Part shown: piece by piece, positions 16,565 to 24,385 of the stretch
Layout of the letters: every line of letters starts with the position of its first letter
Position numbering within the stretch: the first letter of the stretch is position 1
Source of the DNA: an uncultured Collinsella sp.
GTDB taxonomy: Bacteria; Actinomycetota; Coriobacteriia; Coriobacteriales; Coriobacteriaceae
Assembly: GCA_934630735.1 (NCBI GenBank)
Contig: CAKTWK010000030.1
Coordinates: 1-27,073 of the forward strand
Length of the DNA: 27,073 nt
Direction of reading: 5' to 3'
Position numbers and translations under genes: made by a program
The notes under the pieces: model-generated
Database searches by the model: none
Seen by the model: the letters and a program-made list of their open reading frames with translations, nothing else
Told to the model about the DNA's origin: nothing

Positions 16565-18856
16565 CAGCAGGCTGCGGCTGACGCGCAGTCCAAGTTGGAC
16601 GCTGCCACGGCTACTGCGACCGCGGCAGACGCCGCCGTCGATCAGGCTAAGGCCGAGCATGCCAATGCGCTCGCGGCGCTGGCCGACGCTCAGGCCAAGC
16701 TCTCGGCCGCTAAGGACGAGAAGAACGCTGCCGACAAGGCGCTCGACCAGGCAAAGGCTCAAAAGCAGCAGGCCGATCAGGCTGTGGCTCAGGCGCAGGC
16801 CAAGCTCGACGCTGCCCAGGCTACGGCGAACGCCTCGGCGGAAAACTGCCGTCAGGGTGCTATCGCGTTCTTTAAGAGCGTGGGTGCCGACGATGCGGCG
16901 GATCTGATCCTCAACTGCAAATATGCCAGCCTTACCAAGGTGGGCGAGGAAGTTGACGCGACGAGTCTGACCAACATGAAGCAAGCGATTGTGTGGCTCA
17001 AGGCGTGCAATGAGTACCGCAAGAGCGTCGGCTTAAGCGAGCTCAAGGTGACGTACAGCATGATGGCGACTGCCATTGCCGACGCGAACTACTCCGACAC
17101 CAAGGTTGCCCATGCTCAGCAGTTCAACGTGGGTGAAAACGTGGCGTGGAACTACGGAAGCGATCCGTTCATTCAGTGGGTCGATCAGGAAAAGGCCGTC
17201 TTTGACCGCGCCGCGGCTACGCTGGGAGCGACGGGCCTTACGGGAAAGGCTGCTTTCGATTTTTATCGTCAGCATGGTGATGAAGTGGACCGCTACGTTG
17301 CTGCGCATGGCGGGAGCGTACATACAGTCGGTCACTACATGAATGTGATCGATCCCGATTACACCGTGACAGGCATGGGGGTTTGCACGCGCGGGACGAT
17401 GAACCGTTGGCTTACGCAGGCGCAGACGTTCTCTATGTCTGGAGGATGGTACACGAATACCGCCAATCTGATGACGGTCGCCGAATACGAGGCAGCGCTT
17501 AATGCGTGGTGTGACTCGCTGGCAAATCCTGGGCAGGGCGTGGACGCGGCTCGTCAGGAGCTTTCTGCCGCTCAGGGCGCGGCTGCGCGGGCTGGCGGCA
17601 AGGTGAGCGCCGCGGCGCAGGCCGCCGCTGCAAGGCAGGCCCAAGTCGATGCTGCTGCCGCCGATGTTGACGCTGCTACCGCTGGGGTCTCGGATACCCA
17701 GGCTACCGTGGGGGAGAAGCAGGCCGCGGCTGAGGCCGCTGCGCGTGCCGTGGCTGATGCCCGCGTCGACGTGGATGCTGCCAGCGCTGCGGTTACTGCG
17801 GCGCAGAGTGTCGTGACTGCCAAGTTTGATGAACTCGATGTCGCCAAGGGCAAGGTTGCCGCTGCCAAGCGCGCGCTGGACGCCGCTCGTGCCGGTGTCG
17901 GCGACAAGCAGGACGCACTTGCCGCGGCCCAGAATGAGCTGGCGGCATACTCAGCCGATATCGCTGCTGCTCAGCGTGCGTTTGATGCGGCGTCGTCTGC
18001 ACTCGAGGACGCTCGTGCCAATCAGCGCGAGGCGGAGGCTGAACTTGCTGTTGCCCAAGGCGATGCAGATCAGGCTGATATCGATGCTGTTGCCGCTCAG
18101 GCGGAGCTCGATATGGCCCAGCAGGCTGCGAGCGATGCCGACGCCGCCGCGGCAACGGCTCAGACAAAGTCCGATGCAGCTGCCGCCCGCGCCTCTCAGC
18201 TTAAGAATGCCGCAGCATCACTTGCCAAGGCTACTGAGGACAAAGCCGCTGCCGCTGCCGCGCTCGATGCTGCGGCGATGGCTGTGAGCGAAGCCGAGTA
18301 CGACGTGGTGGAGGCTGACGATGCCGTGACGGACGCGGCCGCCGCCTGCGATGCTTCTGCCGCCGTGACCACCCGCCTGCGCAGGATCAATCTGGCCGAA
18401 GCCATTGTCAACGGCAGTGCTGACGATGCAGATGAGGCGCTCAACGCCAAGATCGCTGTGGCTCACGATGCCGCTGGGCGCGCCGCGACCGCCAAGGCCG
18501 AGCTCGATGCCGCCGCGGCTGCGACGGATGCTGCGGCGCCGGCGTACTTGGAGGCGCTTGCCAACTACACCGCCGCCAAGGCCGAGCTCGACCAGGCTAT
18601 TACCGAGCTCAACGCCGAGATCGCTCGCCAAGAGGCCGCCGATCGCGGGAATGCCGAGCAGGCCCAGCCCGTCACTCAGGTGGCGTACCAGGCCAAACAT
18701 TCGGTGGCAAAGACCGAGATTGCGACGCAGCAGACGACGATGCCCGCCACGGGCGATGCGTCCGACCTGCTGGGCGAGACCTTCGTAATCGGTGGCACGG
18801 TCCTGGTTGCCGCCGGCGTCTTCCTCTCCGACAAGCGCCGCCAACTGATCCGTTAG
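16565..18856 (+). CDS. C-terminal part of the same protein: CAP/SCP domain, coiled coils, MPATG sorting signal
   Basis: The same frame continues after the amber codon. A short coiled coil leads into a CAP/SCP-like domain (full-length residues about 447-671) with EYRKSVGL, a histidine in VAHAQQF, GENVAWNYG, WVDQEKAVF and GHYMNVIDPDYTVTGMGVC, the usual landmarks of the family. A second, longer Ala-rich coiled coil follows to about 1050. The end carries MPATG near 1079, a hydrophobic segment and KRRQLIR, a class A-like sortase signal for covalent attachment to peptidoglycan. The only start codon near the break is a TTG at 16595 without a clear ribosome binding site, so independent translation is unlikely. 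Bacterial CAP proteins on the wall are poorly understood; adhesion or lipid/peptide binding has been proposed for relatives. A strong terminator follows. Confidence 0.75.
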   Translation, partial: QQAAADAQSKLDAATATATAADAAVDQAKAEHANALAALADAQAKLSAAKDEKNAADKALDQAKAQKQQADQAVAQAQAKLDAAQATANASAENCRQGAIAFFKSVGADDAADLILNCKYASLTKVGEEVDATSLTNMKQAIVWLKACNEYRKSVGLSELKVTYSMMATAIADANYSDTKVAHAQQFNVGENVAWNYGSDPFIQWVDQEKAVFDRAAATLGATGLTGKAAFDFYRQHGDEVDRYVAAHGGSVHTVGHYMNVIDPDYTVTGMGVCTRGTMNRWLTQAQTFSMSGGWYTNTANLMTVAEYEAALNAWCDSLANPGQGVDAARQELSAAQGAAARAGGKVSAAAQAAAARQAQVDAAAADVDAATAGVSDTQATVGEKQAAAEAAARAVADARVDVDAASAAVTAAQSVVTAKFDELDVAKGKVAAAKRALDAARAGVGDKQDALAAAQNELAAYSADIAAAQRAFDAASSALEDARANQREAEAELAVAQGDADQADIDAVAAQAELDMAQQAASDADAAAATAQTKSDAAAARASQLKNAAASLAKATEDKAAAAAALDAAAMAVSEAEYDVVEADDAVTDAAAACDASAAVTTRLRRINLAEAIVNGSADDADEALNAKIAVAHDAAGRAATAKAELDAAAAATDAAAPAYLEALANYTAAKAELDQAITELNAEIARQEAADRGNAEQAQPVTQVAYQAKHSVAKTEIATQQTTMPATGDASDLLGETFVIGGTVLVAAGVFLSDKRRQLIR

Positions 18857-18880
18857 GGACGGAGGAAAACGGATCATTTT

Positions 18881-18925
18881 CGGCGCGCGCCGCAAGGGAC
18901 AGGCCCGGCGGCGCGCGCCGTTTTT
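18881..18925 (+). terminator. Strong GC-rich terminator
   Basis: A perfect 12-pair stem (18881-18892 with 18909-18920), each arm itself the palindrome CGGCGCGCGCCG, is followed by TTTTT at 18921-18925. It ends the wall-anchored protein gene. Confidence 0.9.
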
Positions 18926-18954
18926 AATCTTCGAGATTGATTTTGGAGGGACAT

Positions 18955-19311
18955 ATGCAAATTAGAGGAGAGGCTGCGATTGTCTGTGGGTTCATGGCGG
19001 GCTTGGCAACGGGACTGCTGTTCGATGGATGTTTCGACAGTTACATCAATCGATTTCGCGACCCTGGTTTTTCGAGAAGTAGGCCCCAAGAACCGGAGCC
19101 AGTCTGTCAAAAGATGGCCACGCCGGCCAAGCCCTACAGCGTGGATACTTCAAAAATCAAGGTAATCGTCACCAAGGACGGCAAAATCTATCACCGCTCT
19201 GCGGGATGTAAAAGCCTTCCTCAAAACGCAATTAAAACAAGCGTGCCTTTAGCGACTGCGCTCAAACGAGGAAAGATTCCCTGTTCAGCATGTTGCCCGT
19301 CGGCGGTTTAG
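18955..19311 (+). CDS. Membrane-anchored Cys/His small protein
   Basis: The 118-residue protein has one N-terminal hydrophobic segment (about residues 8-27), a proline-rich linker, and a C-terminal domain starting at KVIVTKDGKIYHRSAGC and ending GKIPCSACCP. The YHR..GC ... PC..C spacing matches the small Ada-like/ComEC-associated zinc-binding module found as an extracellular tail on many Gram-positive proteins. GGAGGG at 18945-18950, four bases ahead, fixes the ATG at 18955. It follows a strong terminator and is probably a single gene. Metal binding is inferred from the residues; the biological role is not known. Confidence 0.65.
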   Translation: MQIRGEAAIVCGFMAGLATGLLFDGCFDSYINRFRDPGFSRSRPQEPEPVCQKMATPAKPYSVDTSKIKVIVTKDGKIYHRSAGCKSLPQNAIKTSVPLATALKRGKIPCSACCPSAV

Positions 19312-19349
19312 GAGATTCTTCAGGGCTGTTTTGCAAGGGCATGGTTCCC

Positions 19350-19381
19350 TGCGGACGCGCGGGTTTAAAAACGCGTCCGCA
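19350..19381. other. Perfect 10-pair hairpin
   Basis: TGCGGACGCG and CGCGTCCGCA flank a 12-base loop containing TTTAAAAA. There is no following T run, so it is not a standard terminator, though it lies between two genes where one would be expected. Confidence 0.4.
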
Positions 19382-19463
19382 CGACATGTGACACTTAACC
19401 TGCCGCCATGCTCTGCTGCGACGGCATGCACTGAACAACGACCCTCTAGGGAGTTCGATATCG

Positions 19464-19703
19464 ATGAGTGACAACACCAAGCATCTCGCAAAGAAGTGCG
19501 TCAAGGACGCGGGGCCGTGCCTTGCGCTGTGCGTAGCCGGCGCAGCGGTCGCGCTGCTGGCTGTTCTGGGACCGTTCGACGTGCTCCGAAGCGCCGGCTC
19601 TCTGCACGTCGCCATTGCCCTTGCCGGCGCCATGATGACCGGCGGCGTGCTCGATCTGATTTTTTGGGTACTTGACCCGTTTGGATGGAAGAACGAGGGG
19701 TAA
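19464..19703 (+). CDS. Small two-span membrane protein
   Basis: The 79-residue product has two hydrophobic segments (about residues 17-37 and 46-71) with a short polar N-terminus rich in lysine and a charged C-terminus (GWKNEG). No known domain is recognised. GGGAG at 19449-19453, ten bases upstream, supports the start. The next gene begins 85 bases later, so it may share a transcript with the phosphoesterases. Confidence 0.6.
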   Translation: MSDNTKHLAKKCVKDAGPCLALCVAGAAVALLAVLGPFDVLRSAGSLHVAIALAGAMMTGGVLDLIFWVLDPFGWKNEG

Positions 19704-19788
19704 GCCCTAAGGGATGCAGATGCCGGTGTCGGCCTGCAATTTCTACCATCGATTTGTTCAGAGCCGTACAGCGCGGAGGTGTTGCTTG

Positions 19789-20544
19789 ATGTCCATTTTC
19801 GTTACCGGAGACGTTCACGGTATTGCCGAGTATGGGGCGAGCCGCTTCTCATCGCGCGCTTGGCTATTGGGTCGAACGTTGACGCGCGATGACGTGGTAA
19901 TCGTTGCCGGCGACTTTGGCTTTATATGGAGCGGCTCGAACACCGACAAATACTGGCTCGACTGGTTTGAGTCCAAGCCTTGGACCACGTGTTTTGTCGA
20001 CGGCAATCACGAGAACCATTATCTGCTGGCGGGACTGCCGGCGCGAGAGTGGAACGGGGGCCTCGTTCACGAGGCTCGCCCGCACGTGCTGCACCTGATG
20101 CGCGGCGAGGTGTTCGACATTGCGGGGAGCACGGTGCTCGCCATGGGCGGCGCCGCGAGCCATGACAAACAGTGGCGCCAGGAAGGGAAGACTTGGTGGA
20201 CCGAGGAAATGCCGAGTGAGGGCGAGATGAACCATTGCCGCGCCTCGCTCGATCGCGTGGGCTGGAAGGTCGACTATGTTGTGACTCACGAGGCGCCGGT
20301 CGATTTGGCGGACGAGCTGTGCATGGAGTGCAATCGCGAGTTCTACGATGATTCGCTGCAGGCCTTTTTGGGCGAGCTCGACGGGCGGCTCGACTACCGC
20401 ACCTGGTTCTTCGGCCATTACCATGACGATGAATGGCGTGATGAAAAGCATCGCCTTATCTACCAAGATATCGTGCCGATCGAAGCGCGGCGCCCCGACG
20501 GATTTGACGAGGCGACGAGTATCTATTCCGAGCAAGAGCGTTAG
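19789..20544 (+). CDS. Calcineurin-like metallophosphoesterase (first of three)
   Basis: The 251-residue protein shows the five blocks of the metallophosphoesterase fold in order: GDVHG at residues 7-11, GDFGF near 41, GNHE near 69, THEAP near 165 and GHYHDD near 208, which together bind two metal ions and hydrolyse a phosphoester. The substrate cannot be read from the sequence. The ATG at 19789 is chosen because CGGAGG at 19774-19779 precedes it and the conserved first strand begins immediately after; a longer frame from 19714 adds a cysteine-rich stretch with no homology signal. It is followed after nine bases by a second phosphoesterase, and it is paralogous to the third (same WWPxE/WWTEE region and C-terminal layout). 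Confidence 0.85.
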   Translation: MSIFVTGDVHGIAEYGASRFSSRAWLLGRTLTRDDVVIVAGDFGFIWSGSNTDKYWLDWFESKPWTTCFVDGNHENHYLLAGLPAREWNGGLVHEARPHVLHLMRGEVFDIAGSTVLAMGGAASHDKQWRQEGKTWWTEEMPSEGEMNHCRASLDRVGWKVDYVVTHEAPVDLADELCMECNREFYDDSLQAFLGELDGRLDYRTWFFGHYHDDEWRDEKHRLIYQDIVPIEARRPDGFDEATSIYSEQER

Positions 20545-20553
20545 GAGGTCCCC

Positions 20554-21192
20554 ATGATCTGGTTTACCAGCGATACTCACTTTGGGCACGAGAACATGTT
20601 GCGGCTCTGCGACAGGCCCTGGTCGACTGTTGCGCAGATGAACGACGCCATGGTCGCCAGCATTAATAGCAAGGTCGCTGCGGACGACGAGCTCTACATC
20701 TTGGGCGACTTTAGCTTTAAGATGACGGTCCAAGATGCCTACGAGCTGCGCAAAAGCATTGTCTGCAAGCGTGTCCATCTGCTGCCCGGCAACCATGACA
20801 AAGACTGGACGCAGCCTGCGGTGGCGGATGCTTTTATCGTCGAGGCTCCCATTTGCGTGCTCAAGATCGACCGTCAGAAAATTGTGCTGAGCCACTATCC
20901 CATGGTCGACTGGCGGGGTATGTCGCACGGCGGCTGGCATCTTCATGGGCATATCCACAGCTGCGGCGGCGCGTACAACAAGTTCAACCTTCGGCAGGGG
21001 TTGCTGCGCTATGACGTGGGCGTGGACGCTAACAGCTACGCCCCGGTAAGTTTGGATGAGCTCAAGTTATGGTTTGCGCAGGTCGAGGAGCCGGTGTGTT
21101 GCGTTAAGTGGCCGTGGTGGGTCAACGTCACGGACGATGAACAGGTCGAGCGCGATCTCGAAGCCTATAAGAGTGAAGTGGTGATCCGATGA
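20554..21192 (+). CDS. Metallophosphoesterase (second of three)
   Basis: The 212-residue protein belongs to the shorter metallophosphoesterase branch also seen in phages: SDTHFGHEN at residues 6-14, GDFSF near 50, PGNHD near 75, SHYPM near 111 and HGHIHS near 128. AGGAGG at 20543-20548 stands five bases before the ATG and overlaps the stop region of the previous gene, so the genes are one operon. It is less like its two neighbours than they are like each other, so it probably has a different substrate. Its stop overlaps the start of the third gene by four bases (ATGA). Confidence 0.85.
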   Translation: MIWFTSDTHFGHENMLRLCDRPWSTVAQMNDAMVASINSKVAADDELYILGDFSFKMTVQDAYELRKSIVCKRVHLLPGNHDKDWTQPAVADAFIVEAPICVLKIDRQKIVLSHYPMVDWRGMSHGGWHLHGHIHSCGGAYNKFNLRQGLLRYDVGVDANSYAPVSLDELKLWFAQVEEPVCCVKWPWWVNVTDDEQVERDLEAYKSEVVIR

Positions 21193-21914
21193 CGGTCTAT
21201 GTGACGGGCGATATTCACGGCGGCCTCGACATGCAAAAGCTGCGCGATTGGGATCTTGGGGATAGCCTGACGAGCGACGACTATCTGATTGTCACGGGCG
21301 ACTTTGGCTTTCCGTGGGATTTCTCTGCCGAGGAGTGTGCCGATATCGCTTGGCTGGAGTCGCGCCCCTATACCGTGCTGTTCGTCGACGGCAACCACGA
21401 GCGCTACGACCATTGGACAGAGCGCCCCATGGAGCTGTGGCATGGTGGGCTGACGCAGCGCCTGTCGGACACCTCGCCCATACGGCGCCTGACGCGCGGC
21501 GAGATTTTTGAGCTCGACGGCTCAGCAGTCTTTACCATGGGCGGTGCCACGAGTGTGGACAAGGAATACCGCGTGCCATATTCCAGCTGGTGGCCGCAGG
21601 AGTTGCCGGGTGAGCGCAACTTTGAGGAAGCGCGGGTAAAGCTCGATAGCGTGGACTGGAAGGTCGACTACGTGATCACCCACACCTGTTCCACGCGCAT
21701 GCTTTCGCCCACGCTTTATCCGGCACCCGGCTGGAATTACCCCGCCGTCGATCGGCTTACGGCATTTTTCGATGAGCTGGAAGACCGCTTGGATTACAAG
21801 CGCTGGTACTACGGGCATTTTCATCGCGACGCCAACCCGGCCGAGCGCCACACCGTGCTCTACGACTGCATCGTTCGCCTGGGCGATGAGCTTATGCCCT
21901 GGGATATTTCATAG
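21189..21914 (+). CDS. Metallophosphoesterase (third of three)
   Basis: The 241-residue protein repeats the plan of the first gene: GDIHG at residues 7-11, GDFGF near 37, GNHERYD near 65, THTCSTR near 162 and GHFHRD near 216, a complete di-metal site. The ATGA overlap at 21189-21192 indicates translational coupling to the second phosphoesterase. Together with the first gene it looks like a duplicated pair flanking an unrelated third member. A long imperfect stem-loop lies between this gene and the convergent toxin gene. Confidence 0.85.
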   Translation: MTVYVTGDIHGGLDMQKLRDWDLGDSLTSDDYLIVTGDFGFPWDFSAEECADIAWLESRPYTVLFVDGNHERYDHWTERPMELWHGGLTQRLSDTSPIRRLTRGEIFELDGSAVFTMGGATSVDKEYRVPYSSWWPQELPGERNFEEARVKLDSVDWKVDYVITHTCSTRMLSPTLYPAPGWNYPAVDRLTAFFDELEDRLDYKRWYYGHFHRDANPAERHTVLYDCIVRLGDELMPWDIS

Positions 21915-21944
21915 GGGGGCAGACATAGCGAGCTCTTCATATGG

Positions 21945-22005
21945 TGCCTTGGGTAGTTACCCTACATTTCAATAATATTCATGATCTGTAGAGTAACTTA
22001 AGGCA
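21945..22005. other. Long imperfect stem-loop between convergent genes
   Basis: The arm at 21945-21965 (TGCCTT..., ...TTACCCTAC) pairs with 21988-22005 (GTAGAGTAAC..AAGGCA) except for a small bulge, around a 22-base A+T-rich loop. It separates convergent genes, so a two-way terminator is possible, but neither strand has a strong T run. A miniature transposon remnant is the alternative. Confidence 0.4.
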
Positions 22006-22037
22006 TGCTGGGATCTGGAGGAGATATCGCCGACGGT

Positions 22038-22511
22038 CTAGAGTTTCAGTGCCATTCGGTTGGTGCCGGGTAGGGTTACAAAGCCAAAATGCGCATAGAA
22101 CGCTGCCGCTTCGTCATCTACTGGATCGACAACCAAAGCCCGCGCTCCTGCTAGGGCAGAAATTTTCAAGGCGTTCTCGATGGCATCTTTGAGCAGTGAT
22201 GCCCCAAGACCAAGCCCCTTGAACTTCTCGTCGACCCCCATCATTCCAAGTAACACTGCGGGAACTTGGGAGGGGGAGTTTCGCACGAACCACCCTCCAT
22301 CAACATTTTCGCGAGCTACGGAGTGCGTGCATAGCGTATAAAAGCCAGCGACTGCGCCGTCGCAATACGATGCGTATATAACCGCCGACCCTCTTCTTCG
22401 CGCCGAGGCTGATCTGTTTTTAGCCCATCCGTCTACAAGAGTATTTCCACAGTGGAAAGCCTCGATGCCTTGACCGACGGGGAGCTGAACGGGCTTGGTA
22501 AACGCGCTCAT
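22038..22511 (-). CDS. tacT: GNAT-family toxin of a TacAT-type pair
   Basis: The 157-residue protein is a GNAT acetyltransferase of the TacT/AtaT type, toxins that acetylate the amino group on charged tRNA and stop translation. The acetyl-CoA loop is KFKGLGLG at residues 96-103 (Lys at the usual Gln/Arg position), preceded by LGMMGVDE, and the likely catalytic tyrosine is Tyr139 in AFYAHFGF. The N-terminus LPVGQGIEAFHCGN..VDGWA is typical of the family (usually F.CG...LD.WL). The ATG at 22511 overlaps the antitoxin stop by four bases (ATGA); a TTG six bases upstream is less likely. The partner gene and the shared operator support a functional toxin-antitoxin unit. Confidence 0.85.
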   Translation of the reverse strand: MSAFTKPVQLPVGQGIEAFHCGNTLVDGWAKNRSASARRRGSAVIYASYCDGAVAGFYTLCTHSVARENVDGGWFVRNSPSQVPAVLLGMMGVDEKFKGLGLGASLLKDAIENALKISALAGARALVVDPVDDEAAAFYAHFGFVTLPGTNRMALKL

Positions 22512-22774
22512 TCCCAAACTGCTTTACGGTTAAGCAACGCTTTTGCGGCTTGGGGCATGGGGGAGTCGAGCATTTCGCAAAATACATCAAAACCATCAGG
22601 AGAAAGATAGGTTGTTGACGCTTCGGCGATGTCACGCGCGGAGCTCTCGTCAAGGTGGGCAGTGGCCCATTGGGTGAGAGTTTGCCCGCGCAGGGCCGCG
22701 GCGCGCTCGTAAGTAAGGCGTTGACGCTCGGTCAGCCTTAGATCCATACGGCGTTGTTTCTCAATCGTCGGCAT
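22508..22774 (-). CDS. tacA: DUF1778 (TacA-type) antitoxin
   Basis: The 88-residue protein has an N-terminal ribbon-helix-helix segment (RMDLRLTERQRLTYERAAAL, residues 9-28) that binds DNA, and a C-terminal tail (LDSPMPQAAKALLNRK) that in DUF1778 antitoxins wraps around and blocks the GNAT toxin. AAAGGAGGT at 22782-22790 fixes the ATG at 22774; a longer frame to 22819 runs through the operator. It is encoded first, as usual, and is coupled to the toxin by an ATGA overlap. It very probably represses its own promoter through the palindrome just upstream. Confidence 0.88.
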   Translation of the reverse strand: MPTIEKQRRMDLRLTERQRLTYERAAALRGQTLTQWATAHLDESSARDIAEASTTYLSPDGFDVFCEMLDSPMPQAAKALLNRKAVWE

Positions 22775-22795
22775 AGTAAAAACCTCCTTTGCGTT

Positions 22796-22824
22796 ATTGT
22801 ACGGAATTATTCCGTACATAACAA
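22796..22824 (-). promoter_or_regulatory. Promoter of the toxin-antitoxin operon
   Basis: On the minus strand TTGTTA (22819-22824) and TACAAT (22796-22801) are separated by 17 bases. The spacer is filled by the palindromic operator, so antitoxin binding would block RNA polymerase directly. Confidence 0.65.
22798..22818. promoter_or_regulatory. Perfect 10+1+10 palindromic operator
   Basis: TGTACGGAAT and ATTCCGTACA form a perfect inverted repeat around one central base, directly upstream of the antitoxin gene and inside its promoter. It is the expected binding site of the ribbon-helix-helix antitoxin. Confidence 0.75.
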
Positions 22825-22867
22825 GACGCAGAATGCTGCGCTCGTCGAAGGGGGACGATGCGTTTGG

Positions 22868-23878
22868 CTACTCGACCGTTACAGTGATGTTCTCCCGATG
22901 CGCGCGGATGACGTCCCAGCTAAAGTGCTCGACCAGTTGCTCGGCGGTACGCGGCGTGGTGTCCGGCGCGATGCCTGTTTGCCCTGCGAGCCATCCCAGC
23001 AGCGCCTCGGGTGTGCCAAAGCGGGCGCGGAGTTCGCCCAGGTCCAGATCGCGATCGCGCTTGGAAAGGCGGCGGCCATCCGGCGACATGAGCAGCGGAA
23101 TGTGCGCGTAGTGCGGCGTGGGCAGTCCCAGCAGATGCTGCAGGTAGATTTGGCGGGGCGTGGAGCCCAGCAGGTCGCATCCGCGCACGACCTCGGTAAC
23201 ACCCATGGCGGAGTCGTCGACCACCACGGCTAGCTGATAGGCAAACACGCCGTCGCTGCGGCGCACCAAAAAGTCGCCGCACTCGGTAGCGAGTGCCTCG
23301 CATTGGGCGCCGTACGTGCGGTCCACGAATTCGATCACGTCGTCTGCGAGGTTATCGACGGTGGGCACGCGCAGACGCGTGGCTGGGGCGCGCAGAGCGC
23401 TGCGGCGGGCGATTTCTTTGGCAGAAAGGTTTCGGCAAACGCCGCGGTAGATGGGCGTACCGTCGCTGGCATGCGGCGCGCTTGCGGCGTGGAGTTCGGC
23501 GCGGGTGCAAAAGCAGGGATAGGTGAGACTGGCGTCTTGCAGCTGGCGCAAGGCGCTCTCGTACAGGTCTAGGCGATCGTGCTGGTAGTAGGGGCCTTCG
23601 TCCCACTCGAGTCCCAGCCAGGCCAGGTCGTCAATGAGCTGGGTGGCAAGTTCCGGGCGCTTACAACGATCGTCCAGGTCCTCGATGCGCAACACAATGC
23701 TGCCGCCTTGGCTGCGGGCCGAAAGCCACGCGCACAGGCAGCTGAACACGTTGCCCAGGTGCATGCGGCCCGATGGCGACGGGGCAAAGCGGCCCACGAC
23801 GGGCGTGGGAGCGGGAGAGGGGGTCGTCGTTAGCGCATCCGCGGCGGGCGTTGCTATGTTGCGTGCTTTGATATCCAT
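22868..23878 (-). CDS. gluQ: Glutamyl-Q tRNA(Asp) synthetase
   Basis: The 336-residue protein is a class I synthetase lacking the anticodon-binding domain. It activates glutamate and attaches it to queuosine in the anticodon of tRNA(Asp). It shows VGRFAPSPSGRMHLGN at residues 28-43 (HIGH-like HLGN), IEDLDD, the four zinc ligands of the family as C122, C124, Y144 and C148, and the KMSKS-like RLSKR at 270-274. Length fits GluQRS and is far below that of GltX. A proline/threonine-rich extension of about 27 residues precedes the core. There is no ribosome binding site; a TATACT box lies seven bases before the ATG, so the mRNA may be leaderless. Confidence 0.9.
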   Translation of the reverse strand: MDIKARNIATPAADALTTTPSPAPTPVVGRFAPSPSGRMHLGNVFSCLCAWLSARSQGGSIVLRIEDLDDRCKRPELATQLIDDLAWLGLEWDEGPYYQHDRLDLYESALRQLQDASLTYPCFCTRAELHAASAPHASDGTPIYRGVCRNLSAKEIARRSALRAPATRLRVPTVDNLADDVIEFVDRTYGAQCEALATECGDFLVRRSDGVFAYQLAVVVDDSAMGVTEVVRGCDLLGSTPRQIYLQHLLGLPTPHYAHIPLLMSPDGRRLSKRDRDLDLGELRARFGTPEALLGWLAGQTGIAPDTTPRTAEQLVEHFSWDVIRAHRENITVTVE

Positions 23879-23885
23879 GCGGACG

Positions 23886-23891
23886 AGTATA
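23886..23891 (-). promoter_or_regulatory. -10 box placed for a leaderless gluQ mRNA
   Basis: TATACT on the minus strand ends seven bases before the gluQ ATG, which places transcription start on or next to the start codon. No -35 match is seen. Confidence 0.4.
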
Positions 23892-24014
23892 GCGCGGGGC
23901 GCGGTAGAGAGGCGTCACTGTGGTCCGCAAGTTGCCGAGGCCCCGCATTGCGTATGGCGGGCCGCAGACTCGGTGCTTTGATTCCCGTCCATCAACTCGG
24001 CGCCTTAGACGACA

Positions 24015-24050
24015 GAAACCCCGGCAGCTCTTCGCAACTGCCGGGGTTTC
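24015..24050. terminator. Perfect 13-pair hairpin, terminator-like
   Basis: GAAACCCCGGCAG pairs perfectly with CTGCCGGGGTTTC around a ten-base loop. The flanking T run is only three bases on either strand, so termination is plausible but not certain. No gene of suitable orientation ends just before it, as gluQ is transcribed away from it. Confidence 0.4.
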
Positions 24051-24225
24051 CGCGGAAAAGGGGGACATGATCCTCGAGCGAACGGGAAAGGGGCAACCGT
24101 TTTCGCTCAACTGCTTTATGCCCCTTGCTCGCGGACTCAATCAGTGCGCGCCGCAGCAACACAAAGCCGCTACACCTGTGACGGAGCTGTGAAGTGGTAT
24201 CTATCGTTGGCACAGGCCATGCCAA

Positions 24226-24272
24226 AGAGTGTCCCAAACTGCCGGCAGATAAGGAACGTCCCTAAGTGCCAG
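24226..24272. repeat. Dispersed repeat, copy 1
   Basis: This copy shares the order AGTGTCCCAAA ... GG-AACGTCCCTAAGTG with the segment at 26406-26450. The common core ACGT(C/T)CCTAA(G/A)TG lies at 24256-24268. Confidence 0.4.
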
Positions 24273-24385
24273 ACTCGGGTGGGACTTTTGTCCCATTTGA
24301 CGTTCCGTTGGCCCAGATATTCGTCATGTGTGCCCGCAAACGTGGGACAATGGCGATGTTGGTTTTACAGACAAAGGATGTGCCT

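Larger units (their letters stand above)
23879..24385. other. 507-base non-coding stretch
   Basis: No gene is supported here; frames on both strands are short and lack ribosome binding sites. It contains the gluQ promoter region, a perfect 13-pair hairpin at 24015-24050, one copy of a dispersed repeat at 24226-24272, and a small TGGGAC-TTTT-GTCCCA hairpin at 24280-24295 ahead of the DUF2207 gene. Confidence 0.5.

Noticed and set aside
19864..20958. 364-codon minus-strand frame
   Set aside because: Antisense to two metallophosphoesterases whose catalytic motifs are intact on the plus strand.
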